Origin: Bacteroidales bacterium
GTDB taxonomy: Bacteria > Bacteroidota > Bacteroidia > Bacteroidales > Bacteroidaceae
Assembly (NCBI GenBank): GCA_030532685.1
Contig: JAUNKN010000002.1
Coordinates: 50,197-114,196 of the forward strand
Direction: 5' to 3'
Length of the DNA stretch: 64,000 nucleotides
Under the pieces are notes generated by a model. That model was not told where the DNA came from, ran no database searches, and saw only the letters and a list, made by a program, of their open reading frames with translations. Position numbers and translations under genes: made by a program. Below are positions 42,293 to 50,431 of this stretch, in pieces (positions within the stretch are counted from its first letter, which is position 1; every line of letters starts with the position of its first letter).

Positions 42293-43156
42293 TTACTTCT
42301 GAGTGGTCTTGAATGTTTCTACGATAGTGAAACCGAGTTCGTCGATAGCAAAAGTGAGGCGGTCGATCTTGTTGGTGAAGAAGTTGTAAGCAACAACAGC
42401 TGCAGAACCAGTAGCGATACCAGAGGCCGTGTTTACAAGAGCTTCAGAGATACCTACAGAGAGAGCAGAAGAGTCTGCACCACCGCCATCGGCCATAGCA
42501 GCAAACGACTTGATCATACCCATTACAGTACCGAGAAGACCGAGGAGCGTACCGAGTGTAACGATAGTACCGATGATAGGAAGATTTTCCTGCATCATGG
42601 GCATTTCGAGAGCTGTAGCTTCTTCCACAGTCTTTTGGATAGAGAGAACCTTCTTCTCTGTCTCGGCTTCAGTGTGCATTTGCTTCTTATACTCGGTGAG
42701 AGCAGCGAGAACAACATTAGCAACAGAGCCTTGTTGCTTGTGGCAAAGTTCTTCAGCCTTAGCAATATCGCCGGTCTTCAAAGCGCTCTTAACAGCAGCA
42801 GCAAACTTACCGAGGTTGCCCTTACCGTTGGCGGTTGAAATAGCGAAATAGCGTTCAATAGCCAAAGCGATAACAGTGATGAAGAGCGTCCAGATGATGG
42901 GCACGATGAAACCACCCTTGTACACCGTACCTACGATACCTGCGGGGTGGAAATCTTGGTCTTGGAAGAATTGGAAGGGAAGTCCTTCTACACCTTCAGT
43001 GCCATGGAAGTTGCTGAGGTGACCAGCACCAAATACATAAAGGCATTCTGCGATAATCCAGCAAACGAGGATAACAGAAAAACCGGACTTAATGCCGGTG
43101 AATCCCTGAGATTTCTTGGGTGCACTCTTAGGTGCAGTAGCATTTGTAGTTGCCAT
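42293..43156 (-). CDS. exbB: ExbB (MotA/TolQ/ExbB proton channel)
   Basis: A 287-residue inner-membrane proton-channel subunit, first gene of the operon. It has an Ala/Lys-rich cytoplasmic start, a first membrane helix (FSVILVCWIIAECLYVFGAG), a second (IVPIIWTLFITVIALAIERY) and the conserved last two-helix region with PIIGTIVTLGTLLGLLGTVMG and ALVNTASGIATGSAAVVAYN. ExbB forms the pentamer that houses ExbD and drives TonB with the proton gradient. An exact promoter lies about 260 bases upstream, leaving a long 5' leader. Confidence 0.94.
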   Translation of the reverse strand: MATTNATAPKSAPKKSQGFTGIKSGFSVILVCWIIAECLYVFGAGHLSNFHGTEGVEGLPFQFFQDQDFHPAGIVGTVYKGGFIVPIIWTLFITVIALAIERYFAISTANGKGNLGKFAAAVKSALKTGDIAKAEELCHKQQGSVANVVLAALTEYKKQMHTEAETEKKVLSIQKTVEEATALEMPMMQENLPIIGTIVTLGTLLGLLGTVMGMIKSFAAMADGGGADSSALSVGISEALVNTASGIATGSAAVVAYNFFTNKIDRLTFAIDELGFTIVETFKTTQK

Positions 43157-43414
43157 TTTTGTGTGTTGATTAAATTGGTTTGTTATTAAAATTGTATTGT
43201 TTTGCAGATTATGTTACTTTGCTGCCTTCTGATAGTCTTTTCTTGTTAGCGGAAGGAGAAGATTATTCGACACTAAAGAAGAGTTTATTACCCACAAAGC
43301 AATCTTCTATCCTTCATGTCGATACCTCTAAGTGATTCGCATCTGACTGAAAATCTAGGGTATAAGGTAAAAGGATTTCTTATGTTTTGCTATGTGGAGT
43401 TTTCTTATCCACGA

Positions 43415-43445
43415 CAAAAATAATGACTTCTCTGGAAGTAACCAA
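43415..43445 (-). promoter_or_regulatory. Promoter of the exbB-tonB operon, TTG-N20-TATTTTTG
   Basis: On the minus strand TTG (43443-43445) precedes TATTTTTG (43415-43422) by 20 bases. The leader of about 250 bases to the exbB ATG is long; I see no known riboswitch in it. The IS982 element was inserted only about 40 bases upstream of the -33 box. Confidence 0.7.
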
Positions 43446-43522
43446 ATAAAAAAGATTTTTTCTACCTTATAAAAAGCCTGGTGTAACCTGAGTTCGGTCT
43501 AATCTCTTCTACGAAAAAAGAG

Positions 43523-43551
43523 TCCGCCAACTACTTAATATAGTTGGCGGA
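43523..43551 (+). promoter_or_regulatory. Hairpin ahead of the IS transposase gene
   Basis: TCCGCCAACTA (43523-43533) pairs perfectly with TAGTTGGCGGA (43541-43551). It lies between the left IS end and the transposase promoter, where it could stop transcripts entering from outside. Confidence 0.6.
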
Positions 43552-43555
43552 TGAG

Positions 43556-43586
43556 TTGGTCAATCCAAAAGAAAATCGTAATTTTA
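43556..43586 (+). promoter_or_regulatory. Probable transposase promoter
   Basis: TTG (43556-43558), a 20-base spacer and TAATTTTA (43579-43586), one base off TAnnTTTG. It is 25 bases ahead of the ATG at 43611. Confidence 0.5.
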
Positions 43587-43610
43587 TAGTTGAAAATCAA
43601 AGTATTACAG

Positions 43611-44522
43611 ATGGAATCTTCTGCATTGACACCTACAAAATTACTCAATCTATTTCTTTTAATCGACGATTTCTGCAAAGAAATTGAGCCTCATATTGCC
43701 AAGAAAACCATTCTGCCCTCCAATAAGAAGACCAGAAAAAGGGCTTTTGTCATGAGCGATAGTGAGATGATGACCATTCTTGTGGCTTTTCACCTCTCGC
43801 AATACCGAAATCTAAAAGCTTTTTACCTGATGCTTTGCCGAGAATGGAAATGTCATTTTCCCAAAACTCTCTCCTACAACCGCTTCGTGGAACGGCAAAA
43901 GATGGTAGCCATTAAGCTCGCACTATTCCAGAAGCTTCATGGTTCTGGACAATGTACAGGGTGTTCCATCGTAGATTCCACACCTATCAAAGTATGCCAT
44001 GTGAAGAGAAGCCATCGCAACAAAGTCTTCCTTGGACTTGCTCAGAAGAGCAAAGCTACAATGGGGTGGTATCATGGATTTAAGCTACATATCATCATCA
44101 ATGATATGGGAGAGATCATTGAGTGGAAGCTTACAAAATCTACCACAGATGATCGTATTCCACTGAAAGACAACTCTTTTACCCAAAAGATATTTGGCAA
44201 ACTTTATGGTGACAAGGGATACATTTCAAAGAGTTTATTCGATGAACTCTTTGTCGATGGCATTCATCTAGTGACAAGGATTCGGAAGAATATGAAAAAT
44301 CAATTGATGGACATGCGAGATAAGCTGATGCTACGCAAACGTTCTTTGGTGGAAACTGTCAACGATGAGCTTAAGAATATCGTGCAGATAGAACATACAA
44401 GGCACAGAAGTTTTGATGGATTTTGTGTCAATATTATGGCTGCTATAACCGCTTATCATTTTCTGCCCAAGAAGCCCAAACTGGAACTCGATATTATAGA
44501 TAGAGAAAGGTGCATTGCTTAG
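43611..44522 (+). CDS. IS982-family transposase
   Basis: A 303-residue DDE transposase. The ATG at 43611 (MESSALTPTKLLN) is preferred over a TTG at 43590. The catalytic triad is complete: Asp122 in SIVDSTPIKVC, Asp201 in GDKGYIS and Glu248 in RSLVETVNDELKN. The N-terminal half holds MSDSEMMTILVAFHLSQYRN, usual for IS982. No frameshift or stop interrupts it, so it could be active. The composition is more A/T-rich than the host genes. Confidence 0.92.
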   Translation: MESSALTPTKLLNLFLLIDDFCKEIEPHIAKKTILPSNKKTRKRAFVMSDSEMMTILVAFHLSQYRNLKAFYLMLCREWKCHFPKTLSYNRFVERQKMVAIKLALFQKLHGSGQCTGCSIVDSTPIKVCHVKRSHRNKVFLGLAQKSKATMGWYHGFKLHIIINDMGEIIEWKLTKSTTDDRIPLKDNSFTQKIFGKLYGDKGYISKSLFDELFVDGIHLVTRIRKNMKNQLMDMRDKLMLRKRSLVETVNDELKNIVQIEHTRHRSFDGFCVNIMAAITAYHFLPKKPKLELDIIDRERCIA

Positions 44523-44537
44523 ACCGAACTCAGGTTA

Positions 44538-44596
44538 GAAAAGGAAAGAAGGGGGAGAAAGAAAGGAGAGAAACAGAGAAAGGAAAATAGGCGAAG
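44538..44596 (+). other. Polypurine tract between the IS and the CRISPR array
   Basis: About 60 bases almost entirely A and G on the plus strand, with only about three pyrimidines. It links the right IS end to the degenerate first CRISPR repeat. Confidence 0.7.
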
Positions 44597-46087
44597 AAAT
44601 GCAGCCTTTGCAGTAGCAGCAACATCGACATCACGTTTTGATTACTATTGACTTTGTTGTGAATTGCTTACCAAACGCTACCTTTGCAGTAGCAGCAACA
44701 TCTCAATCGGTGGATAAATGGAGAGCATTGGGGTTGTGAATTGCTTACCGAATGCTACCTTTGCAGTAGCAACAACATCTAATCCCCTGGTCTCGTTAAT
44801 ATAATTATGGTTGTGAATTGCTTACCGAATGCTACCTTTGCAGTAGCAACAACATCTGAGAAGTCATCGCCCGTCATCACCCAGTAGTTGTGAATTGCTT
44901 ACCGAATGCTACCTTTGCAGTAGCAACAACATCTAAAAGGTGAACGCCCTTTTGATTTTCCATGTTGTGAATTGCTTACCGAATGCTACCTTTGCAGTAG
45001 CAACAACATCGGAATCGATTTCTCTCATATAGCTTATTCGTTGTGAATTGCTTACCGAATGCTACCTTTGCAGTAGCAACAACATCCTCGCCCGAAACCA
45101 CGTTGAGCTCCCTCGTGTTGTGAATTGCTTACCGAATGCTACCTTTGCAGTAGCAACAACATCTATTGCTGTGCAGGATATGACTTGCACGACGTTGTGA
45201 ATTGCTTACCGAATGCTACCTTTGCAGTAGCAACAACATCGCATGAGGTTCGATGACTACATTAAGTTGAGTTGTGAATTGCTTACCGAATGCTACCTTT
45301 GCAGTAGCAACAACATCGATAAGGTATTAAACCAAAGCAATGAAATAGTTGTGAATTGCTTACCGAATGCTACCTTTGCAGTAGCAACAACATCCCCTTG
45401 TCCTATTTAGGCGTAGCCCCGAAAGTTGTGAATTGCTTACCGAATGCTACCTTTGCAGTAGCAACAACATCTTCAGTTCACCCTCCGTTTGAGGCAGTCG
45501 TGTTGTGAATTGCTTACCGAATGCTACCTTTGCAGTAGCAACAACATCCTGAAAAAAGTGAAGCGTGATGCAGAAATCGTTGTGAATTGCTTACCGAATG
45601 CTACCTTTGCAGTAGCAACAACATCGCTGGCGTTAAAGATTTCGACAGCTCAACGGTTGTGAATTGCTTACCGAATGCTACCTTTGCAGTAGCAACAACA
45701 TCCTTGCCGATATTTTTTACTCCATCTTCGCCGTTGTGAATTGCTTACCGAATGCTACCTTTGCAGTAGCAACAACATCATGTGTAAGAAACACACTCAG
45801 CCACCTCTTGTTGTGAATTGCTTACCGAATGCTACCTTTGCAGTAGCAACAACATCCGAGTATGACCATTACTATCCGAGAGAGTCGTTGTGAATTGCTT
45901 ACCGAATGCTACCTTTGCAGTAGCAACAACATCACTCCTCAACAAGCTGCGCTCATCAACACGGTTGTGAATTGCTTACCGAATGCTACCTTTGCAGTAG
46001 CAACAACATCTGGCAAGTGTGAGCTGGTCCCCCTGAGCTCGTTGTGAATTGCTTACCGAATGCTACCTTTGCAGTAGCAACAACATC
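44597..46087 (+). CRISPR. CRISPR array, 19 full 47-bp repeats plus one truncated, no cas genes nearby
   Basis: Full repeats begin at 44656, 44733, 44810, 44887, 44964, 45040, 45117, 45194, 45271, 45348, 45425, 45502, 45579, 45656, 45733, 45810, 45887, 45964 and 46041. Spacers are 30 bp, with two of 29. The repeat starts GTTGTGAATTGCTTACCG and ends GCAGTAGCAACAACATC. The leftmost unit (44597-44626) keeps only its 3' part with changes, and the repeat at 44656 has three substitutions; the rest are identical. Length, 30-bp spacers and the GTTGTG start fit type II-C arrays of Bacteroidota. Each full repeat contains TTG-N19-TACCTTTG (repeat positions 2-4 and 24-31), an exact host promoter, and a GCTAC-N7-GTAGC hairpin. 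No cas gene or tracrRNA was found in the window. Confidence 0.97.
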
Positions 46088-46150
46088 TTACTTTTCATAA
46101 TTGATTAGTAAATAAATTGTTAGGTGCATAATTAGAAATGAAAAATGATG
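46088..46150. promoter_or_regulatory. AT-rich leader-like flank of the CRISPR array
   Basis: A strongly A/T-rich stretch directly after the last perfect repeat, at the end opposite the degenerate repeats. Position and composition fit the leader where new spacers are added. Confidence 0.55.
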
Positions 46151-46156
46151 TTGTGT

Positions 46157-46197
46157 GAAATAGGAGAACTCTCAGAATAAGAGAGTTTTCCTATTTC
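46157..46197 (+). terminator. Terminator past the CRISPR array
   Basis: A 17-bp stem (46157-46173 with 46181-46197) with one G-T pair and loop AGAATAA. It would stop rightward CRISPR transcripts before the MATE gene. The rest of the gap up to 46379 shows nothing recognisable. Confidence 0.65.
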
Positions 46198-46379
46198 TCA
46201 TTTTCAGCTCATGCCTTCTAAAAACAAAAGCTAATGTTTGGGAATGCTGATGTCATGCTATAAGGTACAGCCTTATAAAAGTGCGTCAACTTCAAAGAGT
46301 ACGAATTGGTATGGCCATCAATATGAGAGTAATGAATCGCAAGCTTGTGTAGGAGAAACTGGAGACTATTGGTAGGTGC

Positions 46380-46409
46380 TTGTGATATGCGGATAAATTT
46401 GTACTTTTG
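46380..46409 (+). promoter_or_regulatory. Promoter of the MATE gene, TTG-N19-TACTTTTG
   Basis: TTG (46380-46382) and TACTTTTG (46402-46409) with 19 bases between, about 20 bases ahead of the ATG at 46430. Confidence 0.75.
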
Positions 46410-46429
46410 CACGAATAATAAAGAGAAGA

Positions 46430-47803
46430 ATGAAAACACAAGAAGAGAAGTTCTTATCTTTGGCTCGTGAACCCATAGGAGCTTTGCTTTATCGCTATTC
46501 TCTGCCCGCAATTGTTGCGATGATGGCTTCTGCTTTGTATAACATTGTAGATGGCGTATTTATTGGACAAGGGGTAGGAGAGGAAGCGATAACAGGGTTA
46601 GCGTTGTCTTTTCCTCTTATGGCTTTAAGTGCTGCTTTGGGAGCGATGGTAGGTGTTGGCGGCGCTACATTGGTGAGTGTAAAATTTGGGCAGCAGGATT
46701 ATGCTACAGCGCGCCAAATCCTCGGTAATGTAGTCTTGTTAAACACGGGATTGGGAATCCTATTTGCGGGGCTGTTACTCCTTTTTTTGTCGCCCATTCT
46801 CCAACTGTTTGGAGCAAGTGCGATTACGCTTCCTTATGCGGCTGAGTATATGCGTATTTTGCTTCTGGGTAATGTTGCAACGCATCTTTACTATGGCTTG
46901 AATGCCCAGTTGCGCTCTACTCATCGACCGCATCTTGCGATGTATGCTACTTTCGCGAGTGTCTTGATAAATGTTGCTTTCGATGCTCTTTTTATCTTTG
47001 GTTTTGGCTGGGGGATTGCAGGAGCAGCATGGGCTACAATTTTGGCACAAATCATAGTTTTAGCTTGGCAATTTTGGCTGTTTACGAGGCCGCAGGATAT
47101 CCTCCGTTTGAGACGAAGTCTTTTGAAACCATCTGCTCGTTTGATGCGCGAAATTGTTTTGATTGGTTTGCCTCAATTTCTTGTCAATACTTGTGGCTCC
47201 TTGGTGAGTATTGTTATTACGCGTTCGATGTCGGAGTACGGAGGAGACGGAGCTGTTGGAGCGTATGGAGTGGTGAATCGTTTGACAATGCTGGTCGTCT
47301 TTATCGTAATGGGCTTTTGTCAAGGTATGCAGCCCATTGCTGGCTATAATTTCGGGGCACGGCGATTTGACCGAGTGAAGAAAGTTGCTTGGCTTACAAT
47401 CGCTGCGGCAACCATTGTGACGACGGTGAGTTTTGCCATTGCACAACTTTTTGCAGGACATTGTGTGGCACTGTTTGTCAAAGATACCTCCGAATTGCAA
47501 GCCTATGCGACGACTGGACTTCGAATCGTTATGCTTTGCTTTCCCTTTGTCGGTATGCAAATTGTCTCGTCGAGTTTCTTTCAAAGTATGGGGTATCCTA
47601 GCAAAAGCATATTGCTCTCTATGACGAGGCAGCTACTCTTCCTGCTTCCACTGTTGTTGCTTTTTCCTCTTATCTTTGAGCCTCCATTACTGGGAGTCTG
47701 GTATGCGATGCCCGTGTCCGATGCGGCTGCAACTTTAGTTTCGTTGGTTCTCTTGTTCCGCGAATTTAGAAAACTCAATTTGCTCATTCAAAATTCTCAA
47801 TAA
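46430..47803 (+). CDS. MATE-family efflux transporter
   Basis: A 457-residue inner-membrane exporter with twelve predicted helices in two MATE halves. The first half has LYRYSLPAIVAMMASALYNIVDGVFIG and ALGAMVGVGGATLVSVKFGQ in pieces; the second repeats the pattern with IVLIGLPQFLVNTCGSLVSI and GFCQGMQPIAGYNFGA, which is typical of the DinF/NorM-like group. It would use an ion gradient to export drugs or metabolites; the substrate cannot be told. The next gene starts one base after its stop, so they form an operon. Confidence 0.93.
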   Translation: MKTQEEKFLSLAREPIGALLYRYSLPAIVAMMASALYNIVDGVFIGQGVGEEAITGLALSFPLMALSAALGAMVGVGGATLVSVKFGQQDYATARQILGNVVLLNTGLGILFAGLLLLFLSPILQLFGASAITLPYAAEYMRILLLGNVATHLYYGLNAQLRSTHRPHLAMYATFASVLINVAFDALFIFGFGWGIAGAAWATILAQIIVLAWQFWLFTRPQDILRLRRSLLKPSARLMREIVLIGLPQFLVNTCGSLVSIVITRSMSEYGGDGAVGAYGVVNRLTMLVVFIVMGFCQGMQPIAGYNFGARRFDRVKKVAWLTIAAATIVTTVSFAIAQLFAGHCVALFVKDTSELQAYATTGLRIVMLCFPFVGMQIVSSSFFQSMGYPSKSILLSMTRQLLFLLPLLLLFPLIFEPPLLGVWYAMPVSDAAATLVSLVLLFREFRKLNLLIQNSQ

Positions 47804-47804
47804 T

Positions 47805-48452
47805 ATGGAACTGTCTTCTGCTCCTTTTGTCATCAATATCGGCCGCCAATTAGGAAGTGGTGGTCGTGAAATCGGTCGTTTGCTTTCCGAGCGTTTTGGA
47901 ATAGCCTATTACGACAAAGAAATACTCAGTCTTGCAGCCCAAGAAACGGGCTTGGGTCACGATGTCTTCGAGCGCAAGGATGAGCGCAAAGGATTTTTTC
48001 GTTCCGTGTTTAGCGTGGTGCAACCTTTCATTGGTGGAGGAGGCGAATTTTACAATACACACCAGTTGAGCGATGAGAATGTCTTTATGTTGCAAAGCCG
48101 TGTTATTCAGCGTGTAGCCAGTGAGCGCTCCTGTGTGTTTATTGGGCGTGTGGCTGACTATATATTGCGCAAGCATCCTCGCCATATAAATCTCTTCGTC
48201 GCAGCCAACACCGACGAGCGTGTGCTGCGTGTCATGGAGCGAGAGAAAATTTCAATGAAGGATGCTATGGAGCTGATTGAAGAAAGCGATGAGCAACGCG
48301 CAGACTACTACAACTTCTACTCTTCGGGCACGTGGGGAAGCGCCGATACCTACGATCTTTGCATCAATTCCTCCATTTTAGGAATAGAACGCAGTGCCGA
48401 TTTTATTGCTCAATTTGTTGAGGAAAAAATGAAAGACTGGCAAGCTCAATAA
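47805..48452 (+). CDS. Cytidylate-kinase-like protein
   Basis: A 215-residue P-loop protein of the cytidylate-kinase-like family (PF13189). The nucleotide loop is INIGRQLGSGGREIGRLLSE, followed by FGIAYYDKEILSLAA, and a lid/core region SCVFIGRVADYILRKHP, then RVLRVMEREKISMKDAMELIEESDEQRADYY. The true Cmk of this organism is expected elsewhere; the substrate of this family is not settled. It is cotranscribed with the MATE gene (one base apart) and followed by a terminator at 48473-48515. Confidence 0.88.
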   Translation: MELSSAPFVINIGRQLGSGGREIGRLLSERFGIAYYDKEILSLAAQETGLGHDVFERKDERKGFFRSVFSVVQPFIGGGGEFYNTHQLSDENVFMLQSRVIQRVASERSCVFIGRVADYILRKHPRHINLFVAANTDERVLRVMEREKISMKDAMELIEESDEQRADYYNFYSSGTWGSADTYDLCINSSILGIERSADFIAQFVEEKMKDWQAQ

Positions 48453-48472
48453 TGCATATTCTATCAGTATAT

Positions 48473-48515
48473 AATTCCCATTGTCAGGCCAATGTGCCAG
48501 CAATGGGAATTTTCT
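48473..48515 (+). terminator. Terminator of the MATE operon
   Basis: AATTCCCATTG (48473-48483) pairs with CAATGGGAATT (48501-48511), followed by TTCTTG after a T-run. The loop has a smaller GGCC-containing stem. Confidence 0.8.
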
Positions 48516-48545
48516 TGTGCAAATATGCATTTTATCCACCCCCAC

Positions 48546-48576
48546 TTGGTCAGGATAGTAATAAGTCTTAATTTTG
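48546..48576 (+). promoter_or_regulatory. Promoter of the AspT/YidE-type gene, TTG-N20-TAATTTTG
   Basis: TTG (48546-48548), 20 bases, TAATTTTG (48569-48576). The start codon is 40 bases downstream. Confidence 0.75.
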
Positions 48577-48616
48577 CAAGCGCAAATTCAATCAACAATC
48601 TCAATACAACTACTCC

Positions 48617-50368
48617 ATGGAATGGTTCCTTAAAATCTTACAGACGCCCGATAGCGTAGCGCATATCGTGGTGCTGTATGCCCTTGTTATCAGTCTTGGC
48701 GTCAAGCTGGGACGCTGGAAAATCGGAGGCAAGAACGGTATTGCCTTTGGTGTTACCTGGGTGCTTTTTGTCGGCATCATTGTCGGGCACATCTGTGTCA
48801 ATTATCTTTATGCCGATCCCGTAGCGGCTGCAGCCAGTCAAAATCACGTGATTCACGTGATTAAGGAATTGGGACTCATACTTTTTGTTTACTGCATAGG
48901 TTTGCAGGTCGGTCCCAGCTTTTTTGAGACTTTCAAGTCGGGTGGTTTAGGCATGAATATGCTTACTTTGAGCCTCGTTTTGCTCAATGTCGGTGTGATG
49001 CTCGGTCTTTATTTTATAGGAGATATGGCCGGTATTTTTGCTAAGCCAGGTGATCCCAACAATCTTCCTATGATGGTAGGCGTGATGTATGGAGCGGTCA
49101 CCAACACGCCTGGTCTTGGTGCCGCCACTGGCGTACTGAAAGACATGCTGGGCGATGCCGCTCCGACCATTGCCAATGGTTATGCTTGTGCTTATCCTTT
49201 GGGCGTTGTAGGTATTATCTTGGCGACCTTGGCCATCAAGGTGATAGGTCGCGTGTCCTACGACCAAGAACATGCAGAACTTCGTCAGGCTGCCGAGGGC
49301 GATCCTCATGCCACTCCCAAGCACATTGTGCTGCGTGTTACCAATAAAGCAGTAGTAGGCCGTACGCTTCAGGATTTGCGCGATTTCCTCAATCGTCAGT
49401 TCATCATCACGCGTGCCATTCTGCCTGAGAGCGAGCAGTTCATCGTGCCCAATCACGAGACGAAACTCGAGCAGGGCATGCTCATTCACCTTGTTTGTGC
49501 CGAGGACGAGGCCGATGCTTTGGCAGCACTTATAGGTGAAATCACTGAGGTCGAATGGACGGAGGATGTGACCGAGGAACGCTATGTGAGCCGCCGTTTG
49601 GTCATCACGCGCGACGAAATCAATGGCAAGACCTTAGGCAAATTGCACGTTTCTTCCATCTATGGAGTCAACGTAACGCGCATCACGCGCAATGGTTTGG
49701 AGCTCTTTGCCGCTCGCGACCTTCGCTTGCAGGTGGGCGACCGCATTCTCGTAACAGGTAAGGAAGAGAACATCGAACGTTTCAAGCGCGTCGTGGGCGC
49801 TCATGTTAAGCATCTTGATCACCCTAACGTAGGTGCGATTTTCTTCGGTATCCTTGTCGGTATTATTGTGGGACAAATCCCTATTCCTGTGCCTGGTGTG
49901 GAGCTTCCCGTGAAGCTCGGTTTGGCTGGTGGTCCTTTGGTTGTAGCCATTCTTATCGGTGCTTTTGGCTATCGCTTCAAAATCAATAGCTATACCTCAA
50001 CTTCGGCCAACCTGATGTTGCGTGAAGTCGGCCTTATCTTGTTCCTTTCAAGTGTGGGTATTCAAGCTGGTGCCTCTTTCTGGAATACGATTGCCGAGGG
50101 CGATGGCGTGCACTATGTATGGATGGGCTTCCTCATCACTACATTGCCAATTCTCATCATTGGCACCATTGGTCGCTTAAAGATGAAGCTCAATTATTTC
50201 ACGCTCATGGGGCTTATTGCAGGTTCTAATACCGATCCCCCCGCACTTGCTTTTGCCAATGCTACTGCTGGAAACAACGCGCCTGCGGTGGGCTACTCCA
50301 CCGTCTATCCTTTGGCCATGTTCTTGCGCATTCTTATGGCACAGCTCGTGCTCATCTTCTTTATGTAA
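48617..50368 (+). CDS. AspT/YidE-family transporter with two TrkA-C domains
   Basis: A 583-residue inner-membrane transporter of the aspartate:alanine exchanger family (YidE/YbjL duplication). The first membrane block (about 10-200) includes LGLILFVYCIGLQVGPSFFETF and AVTNTPGLGAATGVL, and the second (about 400-583) mirrors it with VGLILFLSSVGIQAGASFW and AGSNTDPPALAFANATAGNN. Between them lie two TrkA-C (RCK_C) ligand-binding domains (about 220-390; VGRTLQDLRDFLNRQFIITR, then VSRRLVITRDEINGKTLGKL). The substrate is unknown; dicarboxylate or amino-acid exchange is plausible. It is a single-gene unit. Confidence 0.92.
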   Translation: MEWFLKILQTPDSVAHIVVLYALVISLGVKLGRWKIGGKNGIAFGVTWVLFVGIIVGHICVNYLYADPVAAAASQNHVIHVIKELGLILFVYCIGLQVGPSFFETFKSGGLGMNMLTLSLVLLNVGVMLGLYFIGDMAGIFAKPGDPNNLPMMVGVMYGAVTNTPGLGAATGVLKDMLGDAAPTIANGYACAYPLGVVGIILATLAIKVIGRVSYDQEHAELRQAAEGDPHATPKHIVLRVTNKAVVGRTLQDLRDFLNRQFIITRAILPESEQFIVPNHETKLEQGMLIHLVCAEDEADALAALIGEITEVEWTEDVTEERYVSRRLVITRDEINGKTLGKLHVSSIYGVNVTRITRNGLELFAARDLRLQVGDRILVTGKEENIERFKRVVGAHVKHLDHPNVGAIFFGILVGIIVGQIPIPVPGVELPVKLGLAGGPLVVAILIGAFGYRFKINSYTSTSANLMLREVGLILFLSSVGIQAGASFWNTIAEGDGVHYVWMGFLITTLPILIIGTIGRLKMKLNYFTLMGLIAGSNTDPPALAFANATAGNNAPAVGYSTVYPLAMFLRILMAQLVLIFFM

Positions 50369-50393
50369 GAAGTGAACTCTTGTACGTATAATC

Positions 50394-50431
50394 AACGCTC
50401 CTCGAAGCCGGCCGGCTTCGAGGAGCGTTTG
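50394..50431 (+). terminator. Terminator after the AspT/YidE-type gene
   Basis: A perfect 32-base palindrome, CGCTCCTCGAAGCCGG and its complement (50396-50427), followed by TTTGTTTTTT. Confidence 0.88.

Larger units (their letters stand above)
43484..44537 (+). mobile_element. Complete IS982-family insertion sequence
   Basis: Perfect 18-bp terminal inverted repeats, TAACCTGAGTTCGGTCTA at 43484-43501 and its complement at 44520-44537, enclose one intact transposase gene whose stop codon lies inside the right repeat. The outer TA on each side may be the target duplication instead of part of the repeat. A hairpin and a promoter lie between the left end and the gene. It appears structurally complete. 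Confidence 0.85.

Noticed and set aside
43157-43414. Riboswitch in the exbB leader
   Set aside because: The leader is long, but I could not recognise a conserved core of a known class such as cobalamin or TPP.
45862-46047. Open frame within the CRISPR array
   Set aside because: It is made of repeat and spacer sequence only.
46147-46165. Possible anti-repeat (tracrRNA) beside the CRISPR array
   Set aside because: GATGTTGTGTGAAAT resembles repeat ends over only 8-10 bases, too little for a tracrRNA anti-repeat, and no following tracr-like stems were seen on either strand.
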